A stretch of 6,930 nucleotides of DNA from Sphingomonadaceae bacterium. GTDB lineage: Bacteria; Pseudomonadota; Alphaproteobacteria; Sphingomonadales; Sphingomonadaceae. The translations under genes and the position numbers were made by a program. The notes below the pieces were generated by a model. That model did not search any database, was not told the origin of the DNA, and saw nothing but the letters and a program-made list of their open reading frames with translations. Below are positions 6,525-6,930 of the stretch, one piece after another. The first letter of the stretch is position 1; the number at the start of each line of letters is the position of its first letter. The stretch covers positions 1-6,930 of the forward strand of contig JAGREF010000195.1 in NCBI GenBank assembly GCA_020446665.1, in the 5' to 3' direction.

Positions 6525-6930
6525 ATGGCAGGCCCCCTTTCGGGATTGCGGATCATTGAATTTGCCGGGATCGGGCCGGGTCCCTTTGCCGGGATGATGC
6601 TGGCCGACCATGGCGCGGAAGTGATCCGGATCGAACGCCCCGGCCCGGCGGGCGGGGTGGGCAGCATGAGGGGCAAGGATGTCCTCGCCCGTTCGCGCCG
6701 GTCCATCGGGCTGAACCTCAAATCGCCTGAAGCGCTGGCCGTAGCGCGCAAGCTGTGCGCCAATGCCGATGGCGTGATCGAAGGCCTTCGCCCCGGCGTG
6801 ATGGAGCGGCTGGGGCTGGGGCCGGACGAGCTGCTCGCGGACAATCCAAAGCTTGTCTATGGCCGCATGACCGGCTGGGGCCAGACCGGCCCCTATGCCC
6901 ATGCCGCCGGGCATGACATCAACTATATCG
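6525..6930 (+). CDS. CoA-transferase family III, alpha-methylacyl-CoA racemase-like, 5' part
   Basis: The reading frame runs from ATG 6525 past the window end, giving 135 codons of a protein usually about 360-400 residues long. The start [10 protein letters not shown] and the following [22 protein letters not shown] region are those of the CaiB/BaiF family, closest in memory to alpha-methylacyl-CoA racemases such as mycobacterial [18 protein letters not shown] (86-100) includes the CoA-contacting Arg (R89), and AGHDINY (128-134) carries H130-D131, matching racemase His126-Asp127. The partner acid (MCR Asp156) and the Glu at about 241 lie beyond the window. The likely role is epimerising 2-methylacyl-CoA so branched chains can enter beta-oxidation; CoA transfer between acids is the main alternative, since CaiB-type transferases use an Asp. 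A purine-rich GGAAGGGA about nine bases upstream, inside the hydratase 3' end, can serve as ribosome binding site. Confidence 0.88.
   Translation, partial: MAGPLSGLRIIEFAGIGPGPFAGMMLADHGAEVIRIERPGPAGGVGSMRGKDVLARSRRSIGLNLKSPEALAVARKLCANADGVIEGLRPGVMERLGLGPDELLADNPKLVYGRMTGWGQTGPYAHAAGHDINYI

Overview
The window looks like a piece of chromosome from an alphaproteobacterium, most likely a sphingomonad (Sphingomonadales, possibly Erythrobacteraceae). The evidence is high GC with strong third-position bias, a very large TonB-dependent receptor with an Ala-rich signal peptide ending ALAQA, a TPR-sulfotransferase next to it, and acyl-CoA catabolic genes. This placement is inferred from gene style and was not checked against a database.

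Layout: bases 1-64 carry a tRNA-like 3' end (T-loop, acceptor strand and CCA) whose T-stem does not pair. It could be a degenerate tRNA or a tRNA-derived attachment-site copy. Bases 117-2141 (minus) encode a 674-residue TPR-sulfotransferase with both PAPS-binding motifs. Bases 2250-5372 (minus) encode a complete 1040-residue TonB-dependent outer-membrane receptor. A strong intrinsic terminator on the minus strand (2193-2228) lies between these two same-strand genes, so the sulfotransferase is either a read-through distal gene or has its own weak promoter.

Bases 5373-5760 are a divergent control region with no gene but many dyads. The clearest is a perfect 10-bp inverted repeat centred near 5483. 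On the right, bases 5761-6522 (plus) encode a crotonase-family enoyl-CoA hydratase with both catalytic glutamates. Two bases after its stop begins a CoA-transferase family III / alpha-methylacyl-CoA racemase-like gene, cut by the window end at 6930.

The leftward pair suggests uptake of a large or scarce nutrient through the outer membrane plus sulfation of an unknown acceptor. The rightward pair suggests catabolism of an acyl-CoA, perhaps branched. The shared control region leaves open a link between uptake and catabolism, but nothing here proves one. No CRISPR array, insertion sequence, rRNA gene or clearly new system is visible; the most interesting points are the tRNA-like fragment, the sulfotransferase active-site geometry, the receptor's paired cysteines and the dyad-rich intergenic region.
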